A stretch of DNA of 64,000 bases from Alicyclobacillus fastidiosus (GTDB lineage Bacteria > Bacillota > Bacilli > Alicyclobacillales > Alicyclobacillaceae), in assembly GCF_026651875.1 (NCBI RefSeq), contig NZ_CP104067.1, positions 1,116,001-1,180,000 of the forward strand. The letters run 5' to 3'. The notes beneath the pieces are model-generated. The model worked only from the letters and a program-made list of their open reading frames with translations, made no database searches and was not told the DNA's origin. The position numbers and the translations under genes were made by a program. Positions within the stretch are counted from its first letter, which is position 1. The number at the start of each line of letters is the position of its first letter. Positions 28,766 to 37,695 of the stretch are shown one piece after another.

Positions 28766-29839
28766 GTGGATACTCCGAATCTCCCTAAGTCGATGCAAGC
28801 GGCCGTCCTCACAAGACCAATGGAGATGGTGATGAAAACTCTCCCGGTACCTCGTCCAAAGTCGGACGAGGTGCTTGTCAAAGTGATGGCGGTCGGCGTT
28901 TGCGGATCAGATGTGCATTATTACGAACATGGTCGGATTGGCCGTTACGTCGTCGAGTCGCCTATCATTCTTGGTCACGAATGCGCAGGGGTCGTCGCGG
29001 ACGTCGGTGACGAAGTAAAGCGTTTTCTCCCTGGAGACCGGGTGGCGATAGAGCCAGGTGTAGCGTGCGGGATGTGTCCTGCTTGCAAACAGGGCAGATA
29101 CAATCTGTGTCCAGACGTTCAGTTCCTGGCGACACCACCTGTCGACGGTGCCTTTGTACAGTACATCAGCATCCGCCAGGACAACGTATTTGCCATTCCA
29201 CCGCAGCTCTCCTTTGAGGAAGCAGCGTTGGTCGAGCCGTTTTCGGTGGGCCTTCAGGCGGCCGGCCGCAGCGTAATCAAGCCGGGCGACACCATCGCGA
29301 TTATGGGAATGGGGCCGGTCGGACTCCTGGCTGTAGTCGCAGCGAAGGCACATGGTGCGAAAACAATTATCGTGACTGATTTGGAACCAGTGCGGCTAAA
29401 CGCGGCGATGCTCCTGGGTGCGTCGTACGCTCTGAACGTCAGCAATCAGGACGCCGTTGAAGCCATTCACCGACTCACTGATGGGATTGGGGTAGATGTG
29501 GCCTGGGAAACAGCGGGGAATCCACGCGCTTTACAGGCGGCGTTGGCGAGTGTTCGGCGCGGGGGCAAAATGGCGATTGTGGGATTGCCTGCACAGGACG
29601 ACATCGCGCTGAACGTCCCGGGCATCGTCGACAACGAAGTCGATATATACGGCATTTTTCGATATGCCAATACGTATCCACGTGGAATTGAATTCCTCTC
29701 GTCAGGCATCGCCGACGTGCGAAGTCTGATCACGGACAGGTATCCGCTTAGTCAGGCGCAGCAAGCGATGGAGCGCGCGCGCACGAACAAGAGCGGCAGC
29801 CTCAAAGTCATGGTCTACCCGAATGGAGAGCCAGTGTAG
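28766..29839 (+). CDS. Zinc-dependent polyol dehydrogenase (sorbitol/xylitol type)
   Basis: A 357-residue medium-chain dehydrogenase. It has the catalytic zinc site (CGSDVHYY and GHECAG), the four-cysteine structural zinc lobe (CGMCPACKQGRYNLC) and a nucleotide-binding GMGPVG. The overall pattern is that of sorbitol/xylitol dehydrogenases, which oxidise polyols to ketoses with NAD. With xylA upstream it would feed xylitol into xylulose. The GTG start has its AGGAG site rather far away; an ATG nine codons later has none. Confidence 0.85.
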   Translation: MDTPNLPKSMQAAVLTRPMEMVMKTLPVPRPKSDEVLVKVMAVGVCGSDVHYYEHGRIGRYVVESPIILGHECAGVVADVGDEVKRFLPGDRVAIEPGVACGMCPACKQGRYNLCPDVQFLATPPVDGAFVQYISIRQDNVFAIPPQLSFEEAALVEPFSVGLQAAGRSVIKPGDTIAIMGMGPVGLLAVVAAKAHGAKTIIVTDLEPVRLNAAMLLGASYALNVSNQDAVEAIHRLTDGIGVDVAWETAGNPRALQAALASVRRGGKMAIVGLPAQDDIALNVPGIVDNEVDIYGIFRYANTYPRGIEFLSSGIADVRSLITDRYPLSQAQQAMERARTNKSGSLKVMVYPNGEPV

Positions 29840-30065
29840 ATAAGTCGGTAAGTGGCGAAGAGCACACGGACACGCACTTTGGACGACAGAAATGCATCGT
29901 TTTGTAAAAAGCCAAAAGCCATCCCTAGGTTATTTACTTGAGCGTTTTGCAGATTTCTAAGCCCTTGCGGGGCAAGGGATAACAGGACATAAAAAAGGAC
30001 TTCACCCCAACATCGAGAAAATTTCAAGTGACGAAACAAGAAACCTCGACAGGAGGAAAGTCCAC

Positions 30066-30515
30066 TTGTATCTTCTCCAAAAGTCTCTGTTTTCCTTTGA
30101 AGAGTGGCTAGAAATCGAACCCAGTGAGCGATGGGAGCTGTTCTTTTCCGCACTGGATTTGCAACCATATGCCGCAAAGTTGAGGAATTCGTCACCCCAG
30201 GGTGCAAAACCTATCAATCGTGAAGCAATTTTACGAGCGTTACTGGCTGCGCCGCTTGAGGGCATTTCGACTTTTTCTCGGCTACACAAGCGCTTGAGAA
30301 CCGACTTGCAGTTTAGGTACCAATGCGGTTTCCGGTTAGATGAACCAGCCCCATCGATTGCCACATTCAGTCGAGTTTTCATGACAGTTGTGGATAGAGG
30401 CCTTGCTAAGGAACTCTTCATTGACCTGGTCAGCCAATGTAAAGAGTCCGGTATTGTTGATGGGAGTCACATTGCTATCGACAGTACGGCGATTGGTGCC
30501 TATGAGTTATCATGA
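30066..30515 (+). pseudogene. Transposase (IS4/IS1182-like), N-terminal part
   Basis: TTG start with an AGGAGG site. About 145 residues match the N-terminal domain of IS5/IS1182-type transposases and reach the first catalytic Asp (VDGSHIAIDSTAIGAYE). The frame is then interrupted by the IS1111-type insertion, which adds two codons and a stop. Confidence 0.85.
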
Positions 30516-30627
30516 ACGAGGTTCGGCTCCATGTCACATTCTCGTAGGTTAGTGGCCATACTGCTGAGTAAAGAGAATTACCAGTAGATGTGACCGACCA
30601 GAGCTACACTGTGAAGGAGCCGATAAT

Positions 30628-31740
30628 ATGAAGGATATCACAAAAGTCGTGGGCTTAGACGTGTCAAAGGATTTCATTGCGGTGGCCATAGCAGATGTCG
30701 GAAGTCGTGAGGCGGCTAGATATTACGGAGAAGTGCCCAATACTCCGGAAGCTGTACGCAAACTGTTTTCAAAGCTCGGAAACGCAAGTGAAATCGAAGC
30801 TTGTTATGAGGCTGGTCCCACGGGTTATGAGTTACAACGCTTACTTACCCAACTTGGGGTTAGATGCATCGTCGTTGCACCCACCCTCATTCCGAAACGG
30901 CCAGGTGAGCGAATTAAGACAGACCGTCGAGATGCATTGAGATTAGCTCAGTTGTTTCGAGCTGGAGAGCTCACACCAGTCTACGTTCCGACAAGAGAAG
31001 ATGAAGGGATTCGAGACTTAGTACGAGCGCGAGAGGATGCAAAAGAAGACCAATTGCGTGCGCGCCACCGTCTATCTAAGTTTTTGCTTCGTCACGATAT
31101 TAAGCCCAAACAAAAAATGACCACCTGGAAGACTCGATATCGGGCATGGCTAGACACCTTGAAATTTGAAAATCGATACGAAGACGTGACTTTTCGCGAG
31201 TATCTCCATGCCATAGATGAGGTGGAGCAACGAATCAAACGACTAGAGACCGAGATTCATCATGCTGCAGAGACAAGTTCTCATGCCCCTCTTATCCAAG
31301 CACTGCAATCTCTTCGAGGAGTAAAGGAAACCACTGCAGTCACGATTGTAGCAGAAATCGGTGACTTTAGACGGTTTGTGAATCCGCGTCAGTTCATGGG
31401 TTATACAGGGCTCGTGCCTAGTGAACACTCGAGCGGTAGCGTGAAACGCAAAGGAAGAATTACAAAGACAGGAAACACACATCTACGACGGGTACTGGTT
31501 GAGTCAGCCTGGAGTTACCGCTATCGACCGGCGGTTAAAGGAGAAATTCGAAAACGACAACAGGGTCAGCCGGCTGAGGTCCAACGAATATCATGGAAGG
31601 CCCAAAATCGACTCCATAACAAGTACACACGCCTTGTCAGTAAAGGGAAACCTTCTAATCAAGCTATAACTGCAGTCGCTCGTGAATTAGCTGGGTTCAT
31701 GTGGGCAATCGCACGCCAAATGCAGAAAGATAAAGCTTAA
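30628..31740 (+). CDS. IS110-family transposase (element A)
   Basis: The 370-residue DEDD recombinase starts with the RuvC-like LDVSKD motif and contains TDRRDALRLAQL. The C-terminal Transposase_20 domain follows (LRGVKETTA...GYTGLVPSE), with the conserved Ser in SSGSVKRKG. ATG start with an AAGGAG site. It is about two-thirds similar by eye to the transposase at 50.3-51.4 kb, so the two elements are relatives, not recent copies. It appears intact. Confidence 0.93.
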   Translation: MKDITKVVGLDVSKDFIAVAIADVGSREAARYYGEVPNTPEAVRKLFSKLGNASEIEACYEAGPTGYELQRLLTQLGVRCIVVAPTLIPKRPGERIKTDRRDALRLAQLFRAGELTPVYVPTREDEGIRDLVRAREDAKEDQLRARHRLSKFLLRHDIKPKQKMTTWKTRYRAWLDTLKFENRYEDVTFREYLHAIDEVEQRIKRLETEIHHAAETSSHAPLIQALQSLRGVKETTAVTIVAEIGDFRRFVNPRQFMGYTGLVPSEHSSGSVKRKGRITKTGNTHLRRVLVESAWSYRYRPAVKGEIRKRQQGQPAEVQRISWKAQNRLHNKYTRLVSKGKPSNQAITAVARELAGFMWAIARQMQKDKA

Positions 31741-32160
31741 CCAATAGAATTATACTTCCGCGTTCACCGGGAACCTTGAATGAGAAAACTGGAAGACTGG
31801 GCTCGAAGGCAAAAGTGTAAACCGTAGGAGGATAACCCACGTTTTCTTCTTGTGCTAGGTATTGCCCTCGCGAACCGAACGCACGCCATGAGTTCGTGGC
31901 AGGTCCTCTAGACGGAGAGATTAACTGTGGTAATCAACCCACGAATATCAGAATGCTCACCGTCGAGAAGTTTTTGCCTTCGTGCCGAGTCTTCGAGGTT
32001 AGTTGCTTGACATGGAGCCTCTGCGGCCCCGACGTGATGCCGGACGAGCGCCTCGGAAGGGCCGTATGGCGAATCAGCCTATCGGAGCCGCCACTCCATG
32101 TGAAGCAACGCGAAATCCCTGTTTTAGAACAGTGGCACAGCGGGAGTTGTAGTGGTGCTT
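31741..32160 (+). ncRNA. Candidate seekRNA/bridge RNA region of element A
   Basis: No gene in 420 bases. Comparison with the matching region of element B shows alternating conserved and variable blocks. The conserved ones include CGTT-(6 variable)-TTGTGC, a GACGGAG box, then GGTAA-CAACCC-CG-ATATCAG, ACCGTCGA and TTGCCTTCG-GCCGAG. ATATCAG is also the terminal sequence of the element's right end. Conserved non-coding sequence at this position is where IS1111-group elements encode their guide RNA. About 150 bases near 32013-32157, flanked by 9-base direct repeats GCTTGACAT, are absent from element B. Confidence 0.65.
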
Positions 32161-32180
32161 GACATCCTCGTTCATATCAG

Positions 32181-32943
32181 AAAAAGCAGCCAAAATCACG
32201 GAGTAAAGGTTCGGGTAATGCCAATTGGGGTGCCAAGTTCGACACGTTCGGTAATAAACTCACATGGTTCGGATACCAAAATTCATCTTGCTGTAGATAC
32301 CGCTAGTGAACTACCGGTTTCCTTAGAGGTCACACCTGCTCATGTGTATGACGGAGAAATGGCGATGCCATTGATAAAAGACGTTGTTGAGAACTACGGC
32401 TGGAAAGTTAAGTTCGTCATGATGGACGCCGGATATGACCAGGTGAAGAATTATGAAGTCGCTCGCAGCTATGGTGCACAGGCAATCATAGCATTGAACC
32501 GAAGAGGTGAAAAAGAGCCACCTGCTGGGATAGCGTCCAACGGAACACCTTGTTGCTCCATGGGTTATGACATGGTCTACTGGGGCGCTGATGGTGATCG
32601 GCTAAAGTTCCGTTGCCCTCACGTTCTGGGCAAGGTGAATTGCCCTCTCGGGGCAGCAGCTTGCTCTGATTCCAACTATGGAATGGTTATCAAGAAGAAC
32701 ATCAATGAAGATATTCGTCGCTACTCGAATCCACACCGAAACACACGCGGTTGGACAGAGTTGTACGACGAACGAACTTCGACTGAACGCTGTAACTCAA
32801 GACTTAAGGAGAATCTCACGGCAAACGATGTTCACGTTCGTGGTATCCAAAAAGTCACGACACATGTTTATCTCAATGTCATAGTTTTGTTAGCATCTGC
32901 ACTTGCGACGAGAAAGGCAGCTAGCACGCAAACAGTAGCCTAA
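32181..32943 (+). pseudogene. Transposase (IS4/IS1182-like), C-terminal part with frameshift
   Basis: After the IS1111-type insertion the transposase resumes as KKQPKSRSKG...TWFGY. One extra base near 32273 shifts the frame, and it continues as IHLAVDTASELPVSLEV to the end. The DDE elements DAGYD and the late glutamate region (ERCNSRLKEN) are present. Both the insertion and the frameshift make this transposase inactive. Confidence 0.85.
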
Positions 32944-33096
32944 TGTCCGTACTGATGACAATACCTGCATAAGTGCATTGCAAAAAATGTAAAGGTAAGT
33001 CCCTAATTCGCTTGTCGTTTCTTTTTACTCCATCAAAAAACTTCATTCTGCAAAACGCTCACTTAACTTAGGGATGGCTTTTTGTGACGAATCAGA

Positions 33097-33215
33097 AGTG
33101 TACTGCGTATCCACCTGAGCCTATTAGCGCCACGCCGACGGCCACGAGCGCCAGATTGTATTCAAACCGATTGTATTCAAAACCGCCTTGAGTGGCCCAG
33201 TAACTCTTTGTTGTG
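33097..33215 (-). pseudogene. Remnant of a YjcZ-like small membrane protein (weak)
   Basis: On the minus strand a stop-bounded frame reads GGFEYNRFEYNLALVAVGVALIG and ends shortly after. A Gly/aromatic start before one hydrophobic segment is like the small YjcZ-type sporulation proteins, with an EYNRFEYN duplication. There is no start codon or ribosome site in frame, so it is at best a remnant. Confidence 0.25.
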
Positions 33216-33251
33216 TGTTGTCAATCCCCTACGGCCAAATAGCGAATAAAA

Positions 33252-33415
33252 AGGGGGTGTCCCAAAAAGGGTCATACCAAATCATCCAGTCCCAACATCA
33301 TATAGAAAAGCCTCAAAATCCACAGTGAAAGTGGAGATGGAGGCTTTTTGTTTTAAGGAATTCTTAATCAAAGTGGGGCTTCAAAAATCCAAAATTGACT
33401 TTTGGGACACCCCCT
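33252..33415. repeat. MITE with 16-bp inverted repeats
   Basis: AGGGGGTGTCCCAAAA and its exact reverse complement bound 164 bases without a gene. Such GGGGGTGTC-type ends are common in IS1182-like elements, so this may be a non-autonomous derivative of that family. Inside is a hairpin (AAAAGCCTC with GAGGCTTTTT) that can terminate transcription. Confidence 0.75.
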
Positions 33416-33605
33416 ATCCTTGCGTGTCCTCAGTGGGACTTTCGTTGGATAAGGCTTGTTGTTTTCTCGAGTTTTTCATCATGAAGTCCATCGTCGCTTC
33501 TGTCTGTACGCGATAGCGCTTATCTTGTTTCACATTGTCGGGGCCGCTCAACGCCAACGTCATGTCGTTCCCTTTGCGTTTGTTCGAATCATTACCTGCT
33601 GTCAC
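33414..33605 (-). CDS. Small hypothetical protein ending at the MITE
   Basis: A hydrophilic protein of 63 residues, rich in Lys, Asn and Ser. A GTG start follows an AAGGAG site at good spacing. The stop codon overlaps the outer end of the MITE (the T and C of its right repeat), so the natural C-terminus may have been longer. No family recognised. Confidence 0.5.
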   Translation of the reverse strand: MTAGNDSNKRKGNDMTLALSGPDNVKQDKRYRVQTEATMDFMMKNSRKQQALSNESPTEDTQG

Positions 33606-33853
33606 GCGGACCAACTCCTTCGCTTATAGCATGAGACGAGGAGTGAACGATTACGTATGTAGTTTCTCTCATGATTGGTGTGAATTTCAGCTTTCATTTC
33701 CTCAATGAATTGGATTAAATACCTATTTTGGTTTGATCATTTATCTCGTATCTGTGCGGTCCGTCGAAATTCCCAAATGTCAGACGGATACGAAGGACAT
33801 TTTCGACTGACAATAAGTCGGCCATGGTGAATTCGACAGGAGGGTAAGCGAAT

Positions 33854-34042
33854 TTGGAGAGAAAGAGATTTGCCGCTCAGCACGACGAGCATGGTAGAGA
33901 GCGTAATGAACAGCAACTTGCGCCAGGGTTAAATGGTGTCGAGGGCCTTAACGCAGAGGCGACACCTGAGGAAATAGCCGAGGACAACGCCACGAAAGTG
34001 ACCAACCTCAAGTTCGACGAGTACGACCCAAGCGATTCGTAA
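33854..34042 (+). CDS. Small acidic hypothetical protein
   Basis: A 62-residue hydrophilic protein with a TTG start and a GGAGGG site upstream. It is rich in Glu, Asp and Asn and ends in KFDEYDPSDS. No family recognised; small acidic proteins of this kind are common among spore-associated proteins of Bacilli, but that is only a guess. Confidence 0.5.
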   Translation: MERKRFAAQHDEHGRERNEQQLAPGLNGVEGLNAEATPEEIAEDNATKVTNLKFDEYDPSDS

Positions 34043-34148
34043 CGCTCATTCGTCCAGTGACAGATTTGGCCAACCGGTAAGCAGCCTCGCAGTCGATGTT
34101 TCCAGTCGATAGATACCCTGTTAAAACTAGATGCTTTAAAGGAGTGTT

Positions 34149-34487
34149 ATGATGTACAACAACATTCAAAGCGTGAGCATGCAACTGAATCAATGCCGTC
34201 AAATCGTGCAACAGCTTGTTCAGCAGACCCAACGTTCCAGTGCGGAGTATGAGCGGATGATGCATCAGGAGTTACAAAATGCACAACTGCTCGAGCAGTT
34301 GGCGCAGCGTGAAAGACAGGCGGCTCAAACCATCGCACAGGTGCTACAGGGACATCACGTGGGCATTCAACAAATGCGACAGATAGAACAAGCTTGCAAC
34401 CAGATAGAGCGAGATGTGCAAGCGAACGCGACGGTTGTTCCAGGCTATTATCCGCAGGTTTCCCAAGGGCCTACTATGCAACAATAA
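34149..34487 (+). CDS. Small Gln-rich coiled-coil protein
   Basis: A 112-residue protein with an ATG start and a good AAAGGAG site. Residues about 5-95 form a long Gln-rich heptad pattern (QQLVQQTQRSS, LLEQLAQRERQAAQ), then a short Pro/Gln tail. No Cys-rich or membrane segment. Spore coat-associated proteins can look like this, but I do not recognise a named family. Confidence 0.75.
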   Translation: MMYNNIQSVSMQLNQCRQIVQQLVQQTQRSSAEYERMMHQELQNAQLLEQLAQRERQAAQTIAQVLQGHHVGIQQMRQIEQACNQIERDVQANATVVPGYYPQVSQGPTMQQ

Positions 34488-34513
34488 GACAATCGTCAAA
34501 ATAGACATTGTCG

Positions 34514-34537
34514 GCGAGCCGCGCACGAGCGGCTCGC
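34514..34537. terminator. Hairpin terminator
   Basis: GCGAGCCGC pairs perfectly with GCGGCTCGC over a 6-base loop, then ATTT. It ends the coiled-coil gene. Confidence 0.8.
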
Positions 34538-34621
34538 ATTTCGTCGCCTAGGAGTGGAGTGGCTTAGACACGAAGAGCGTTTCCCTCGATTCTTCATACG
34601 CGCGATACGCACTCGCAGAGG

Positions 34622-35767
34622 TCACTTCTCTCGCAACGGGGCGGTGGACTCACCGACAACGAGAGTACCTGGCAACTGCACGGAGGCTTCGCCACATAAT
34701 TCTGATCCCGCCATCAACCGAAGCAGCATGTCCACGGCGCAAGCACCGATGCCCGTCTGATCTTGTTTGATGTGTGTCAATGTCTGGTGAAACACGCGCT
34801 TTGGACTGTCGAAGCAGGCGAGGGATATATCGTTTGGGACGGAGAGACCAAGTTTTTTGCAGACCTCCAGAACGATGACCGCGTAACCGTACTCCGTGGT
34901 GACGAGTGCGCTCACTTCGCGGTTTTCGGTCAGATATGTTCGGATTGCGTCATAGGCTTCTGGCCCATCCATTTCGCTGTAGACGCCGCCGGTTGGAAGT
35001 GACGATAGGGTGAGAGCGTGCTGATAGGGGATTTTGTGATGATCTAATGCGGCCATGTAGCCTGTAAAACGGTCCTCCAGAGTCGCCGTCGCAGTGATGT
35101 CCGGCGAAATAAAGCCGATGTGCCGGTGGCCTAAGTCAATCAGATAAGTCGTCAGATCATAGGCACTTGATTTGTTGTCTGTGGTGACCGATGGCACAGG
35201 GATTTTCCCCAATCGTTTGTCGACCAGGACGAGTGGGAATCCATCTAAGTGAAGCCGTAAGATCTCTTCGCTGTAGTACTCGCCATTGACCGGGTTAACG
35301 AGAAGTCCCTGGACGCCTGAATGGACGGCGCGACGGATGGACTGTTCCTCTGCGGATTGTGATTGGTGCGTGAAACTGACGATGACAGAAGCATTCAATT
35401 GTTCCGCTCGTTCGAGGGCGGAAGCCAGCACACCCAAGCCAAAATCTTCGGATACAAACGGCAGGGTAAACCCGATGAGCATAGGCTGGTCTTTGGTCGT
35501 CACGGAGTGCCCACTGTGCCTGTTCAATATGTCAATCGCTTCGTCTGAAACAAACGACCCCTTGCCCGGGTACCGTAGAATCACACCTTCTTGGGCCAAC
35601 CTCTGCAGCGCTCTGTGGACGGTAATGCGGCTGACGTGTAGCGACTTCGACAACTCTTTCTCCGTCGGCAATTGCTTGCCTGCCGAGAATTCACTTGACA
35701 GAATGCGGGAACGGATGGATTCGTAAATTTCGTCTCGTAGAGGTGGTCCTGATCTCAATCCACACAT
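34622..35767 (-). CDS. GntR-headed, LacI-type sugar repressor (AraR-like)
   Basis: The 381-residue protein joins a GntR winged helix (residues about 10-75, LPTEKELSKSLHVSRITVHRA) to a periplasmic-binding-protein-like sugar sensor (about 95-375). This is the AraR layout of Bacillus, where arabinose or a similar sugar releases the repressor. It is divergent from a sugar ABC importer, which is its probable target. Its sugar is inferred only from that context. Confidence 0.88.
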   Translation of the reverse strand: MCGLRSGPPLRDEIYESIRSRILSSEFSAGKQLPTEKELSKSLHVSRITVHRALQRLAQEGVILRYPGKGSFVSDEAIDILNRHSGHSVTTKDQPMLIGFTLPFVSEDFGLGVLASALERAEQLNASVIVSFTHQSQSAEEQSIRRAVHSGVQGLLVNPVNGEYYSEEILRLHLDGFPLVLVDKRLGKIPVPSVTTDNKSSAYDLTTYLIDLGHRHIGFISPDITATATLEDRFTGYMAALDHHKIPYQHALTLSSLPTGGVYSEMDGPEAYDAIRTYLTENREVSALVTTEYGYAVIVLEVCKKLGLSVPNDISLACFDSPKRVFHQTLTHIKQDQTGIGACAVDMLLRLMAGSELCGEASVQLPGTLVVGESTAPLREK

Positions 35768-36177
35768 ACCCCTTTGACGCAGTCATACGAATGACTTGAG
35801 TTATAATCTATACATTTCATACATTACATACTTCCTGCAGCAATTTCAAATTAGATATTGAATATTGGAGATTAGAGCCTCGCATGTCAACCATCTGATT
35901 TGGCTTTACTCCCTTCAGAATGCAATGCATCCGCTGTGTGCGATATTCGGACACAGAGTCGGACGATGTTGAATTACGTCGGAAATTTTTTCTTGCACAC
36001 ACATAGAATACAAAGTATACATAGTGTATCTTCCTGTAACGAAGAATGCTGATTTGTCAGGAGATATTTCCGGCATGTGCGGGAAGGGGGGAAACGCGAT
36101 TCGAACCGCATCAATTGAAAACGCCTTCGTTTGTGGTGGGCTAAGCTGTCTAAACATCTGACCGTATTGGGGGGCTT
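35768..36177. other. Divergent regulatory region, repressor and ABC importer
   Basis: 410 bases without a supportable gene between divergent starts. Near 35800-35830 are AT-rich boxes (TATAAT on the plus strand, and ATGTATGAAATGTATAG on the minus strand), likely promoter and operator material. Near 36015-36030 GTATACATAGTGTAT is partly palindromic and may be a second operator. No assignment is firm. Confidence 0.45.
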
Positions 36178-37590
36178 ATGATGCGCAGGCACATTGTCGG
36201 GGCGATCTCTAGCGTTGCTCTATCTGGGCTACTTGTGGCGGGGTGTGGAACTACACCGGCGAGCAGTGGAGGTTCTGATGGCAATTCATCCAAAGCTTCG
36301 TCGGGGAATGGGAGTTCATCGAACCAAACCATCACAGTTGCCTATCAACAATTCGGACAGCCGCCATATTTTAACGCAGAGTGGCTGCAACAATCGGCTA
36401 AGGAGTTTGAAAAGGACCATCCCGGGGTCACCGTAAAGCTCGAGCCAATCGAAGCGTCGGAAAACGATTTTTACACAAAAATTGACCTCATGATGAAATC
36501 TGCGAGCACTGCACCTGACGTGGTGACGGAGGATACCTTTCTCATCAATGCGGACGGATCTGCAGGATACCTCGAACCACTTAACAAGGACGTGTCCAAC
36601 TGGGCGGACTGGTCGCAGTTCGACAAGTCGATGCAGGCGGGATCGACAGCGGCGGACGGTTCCATCTACGGGGTGCCATTCAGTACCGATACCCGCGGAC
36701 TGTACTACGACGTCAACATCTTTAAACAAGCCGGACTGCCTGTACCGTGGCAACCGAAATCTTGGAATGACGTACTCAATGCAGCAAAAGCGATCAAAGC
36801 GAAAGTTCCTGGCGTCATTCCATTCTGGGCGCAAGTTGGCAAGGCGACGGGCGAGGCAACCACCATGCAGACGTTTGAAATGCTGTTATACGGAACAAAC
36901 GACACGTTGTACGACAGCAGTACAAACAAGTGGGTTGTGCAGAGTCCAGGCTTCCTAGATTCCCTCAACTTCATCCATACCGTCTTCGCCGATCAGCTTG
37001 GTCCAAGCCTGTCTCAAGTGCTTAATGCACAGGCGGGCAACGTGGAGGTCCAGCAACTGATGCCCGCCCAAAAAATCGGCATCGCGCTCGATGGGAACTG
37101 GCTGCCGGGTAACTGGTTGCCAAACGGACCTACGCCGTGGCCAGATGGGACGAAAGATTATCAGTTAACCGCGATGCCGACCGAGAACGGCCAATCTCCT
37201 GGGTACACGTCGATGTCTGGCGGCTGGGCGTTGTCTATCGCATCGAAATCCCAGCACCAAAATCTAGCGTGGCAGTTCATTCAGGTTGCCACGAACAAAC
37301 AGAACATGGAGTGGTACGACGTCCACCAAGGCAATTTGGCACCTAGGACAGACGTTGCCAAAGATCCGAGCTACGCAAACGCTCCCGGTCAATTCTTTAA
37401 GCAGGCGACGAGTTTCGTGAAATTCACCCACTTCCGCCCGGCGAACGCTCAGTATCCAAGCGTCTCTACTCAAATCCAGGCCGCAGTGGAAGCGGTGGCC
37501 ACCGGTTCGGAGACGCCGCAGCAAGCGATGCAACAGTACGCGCAAAGTGTCCAGCGCATCGTGGGCGCGGGCAAGACCGAGACAAAGTAG
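36178..37590 (+). CDS. ABC sugar importer, solute-binding lipoprotein
   Basis: A 470-residue protein with a lipoprotein signal (basic MMRRH, hydrophobic core, lipobox LVAGC), a Ser/Gly-rich linker and a type 1 extracellular binding domain. It would bind a sugar or oligosaccharide outside the membrane and deliver it to the two permeases that follow. No ATPase gene is in this operon, so a shared MsmX-like ATPase probably powers it, as is common in Bacilli. Confidence 0.92.
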   Translation: MMRRHIVGAISSVALSGLLVAGCGTTPASSGGSDGNSSKASSGNGSSSNQTITVAYQQFGQPPYFNAEWLQQSAKEFEKDHPGVTVKLEPIEASENDFYTKIDLMMKSASTAPDVVTEDTFLINADGSAGYLEPLNKDVSNWADWSQFDKSMQAGSTAADGSIYGVPFSTDTRGLYYDVNIFKQAGLPVPWQPKSWNDVLNAAKAIKAKVPGVIPFWAQVGKATGEATTMQTFEMLLYGTNDTLYDSSTNKWVVQSPGFLDSLNFIHTVFADQLGPSLSQVLNAQAGNVEVQQLMPAQKIGIALDGNWLPGNWLPNGPTPWPDGTKDYQLTAMPTENGQSPGYTSMSGGWALSIASKSQHQNLAWQFIQVATNKQNMEWYDVHQGNLAPRTDVAKDPSYANAPGQFFKQATSFVKFTHFRPANAQYPSVSTQIQAAVEAVATGSETPQQAMQQYAQSVQRIVGAGKTETK

Positions 37591-37695
37591 GATCGACGGT
37601 TGGACGGCGCCGGGGACGAGTCGCCCCGGCCGCCTTTGCGCCGCGATGGTTTGGCAACCGTACGAGTCACAGTGATCGAGGAGGGCAACCGGACC

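Larger units (their letters stand above)
30507..32180 (+). mobile_element. IS1111-type element A (IS110 family)
   Basis: The element is 1,674 bases, bounded by an AG dinucleotide on each side. Five bases inside the left AG lies ATGAACGAGG; three bases inside the right AG lies its reverse complement CCTCGTTCAT. Subterminal inverted repeats with unequal outer tails are the mark of the IS1111 group. Joining the flanks at one AG restores the codons Tyr-Glu-Lys-Lys of the host transposase, which fixes the boundaries. The long non-coding end lies after the transposase, also as in the IS1111 group. Confidence 0.88.
29914..33082 (+). mobile_element. IS4/IS1182-like element, split by an IS1111-type element
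   Basis: The ends are inverted repeats of about 35 bases. The left begins AAAAGCCATCCCTAGG and runs to GAGCGTTTTGCAGA; the right, reversed, begins AAAAGCCATCCCTAAG and runs to the same GAGCGTTTTGCAGA. A transposase gene inside is cut in two by a 1.67-kb IS110-family element. No clear target duplication is visible. The element lies just after the polyol dehydrogenase gene, possibly separating it from a former operon. Confidence 0.85.

Noticed and set aside
31896..32162. An 88-codon frame in the RNA region of element A
   Set aside because: It has no ribosome site, and the conservation with element B is of RNA type with variable blocks and length changes that break any shared frame.
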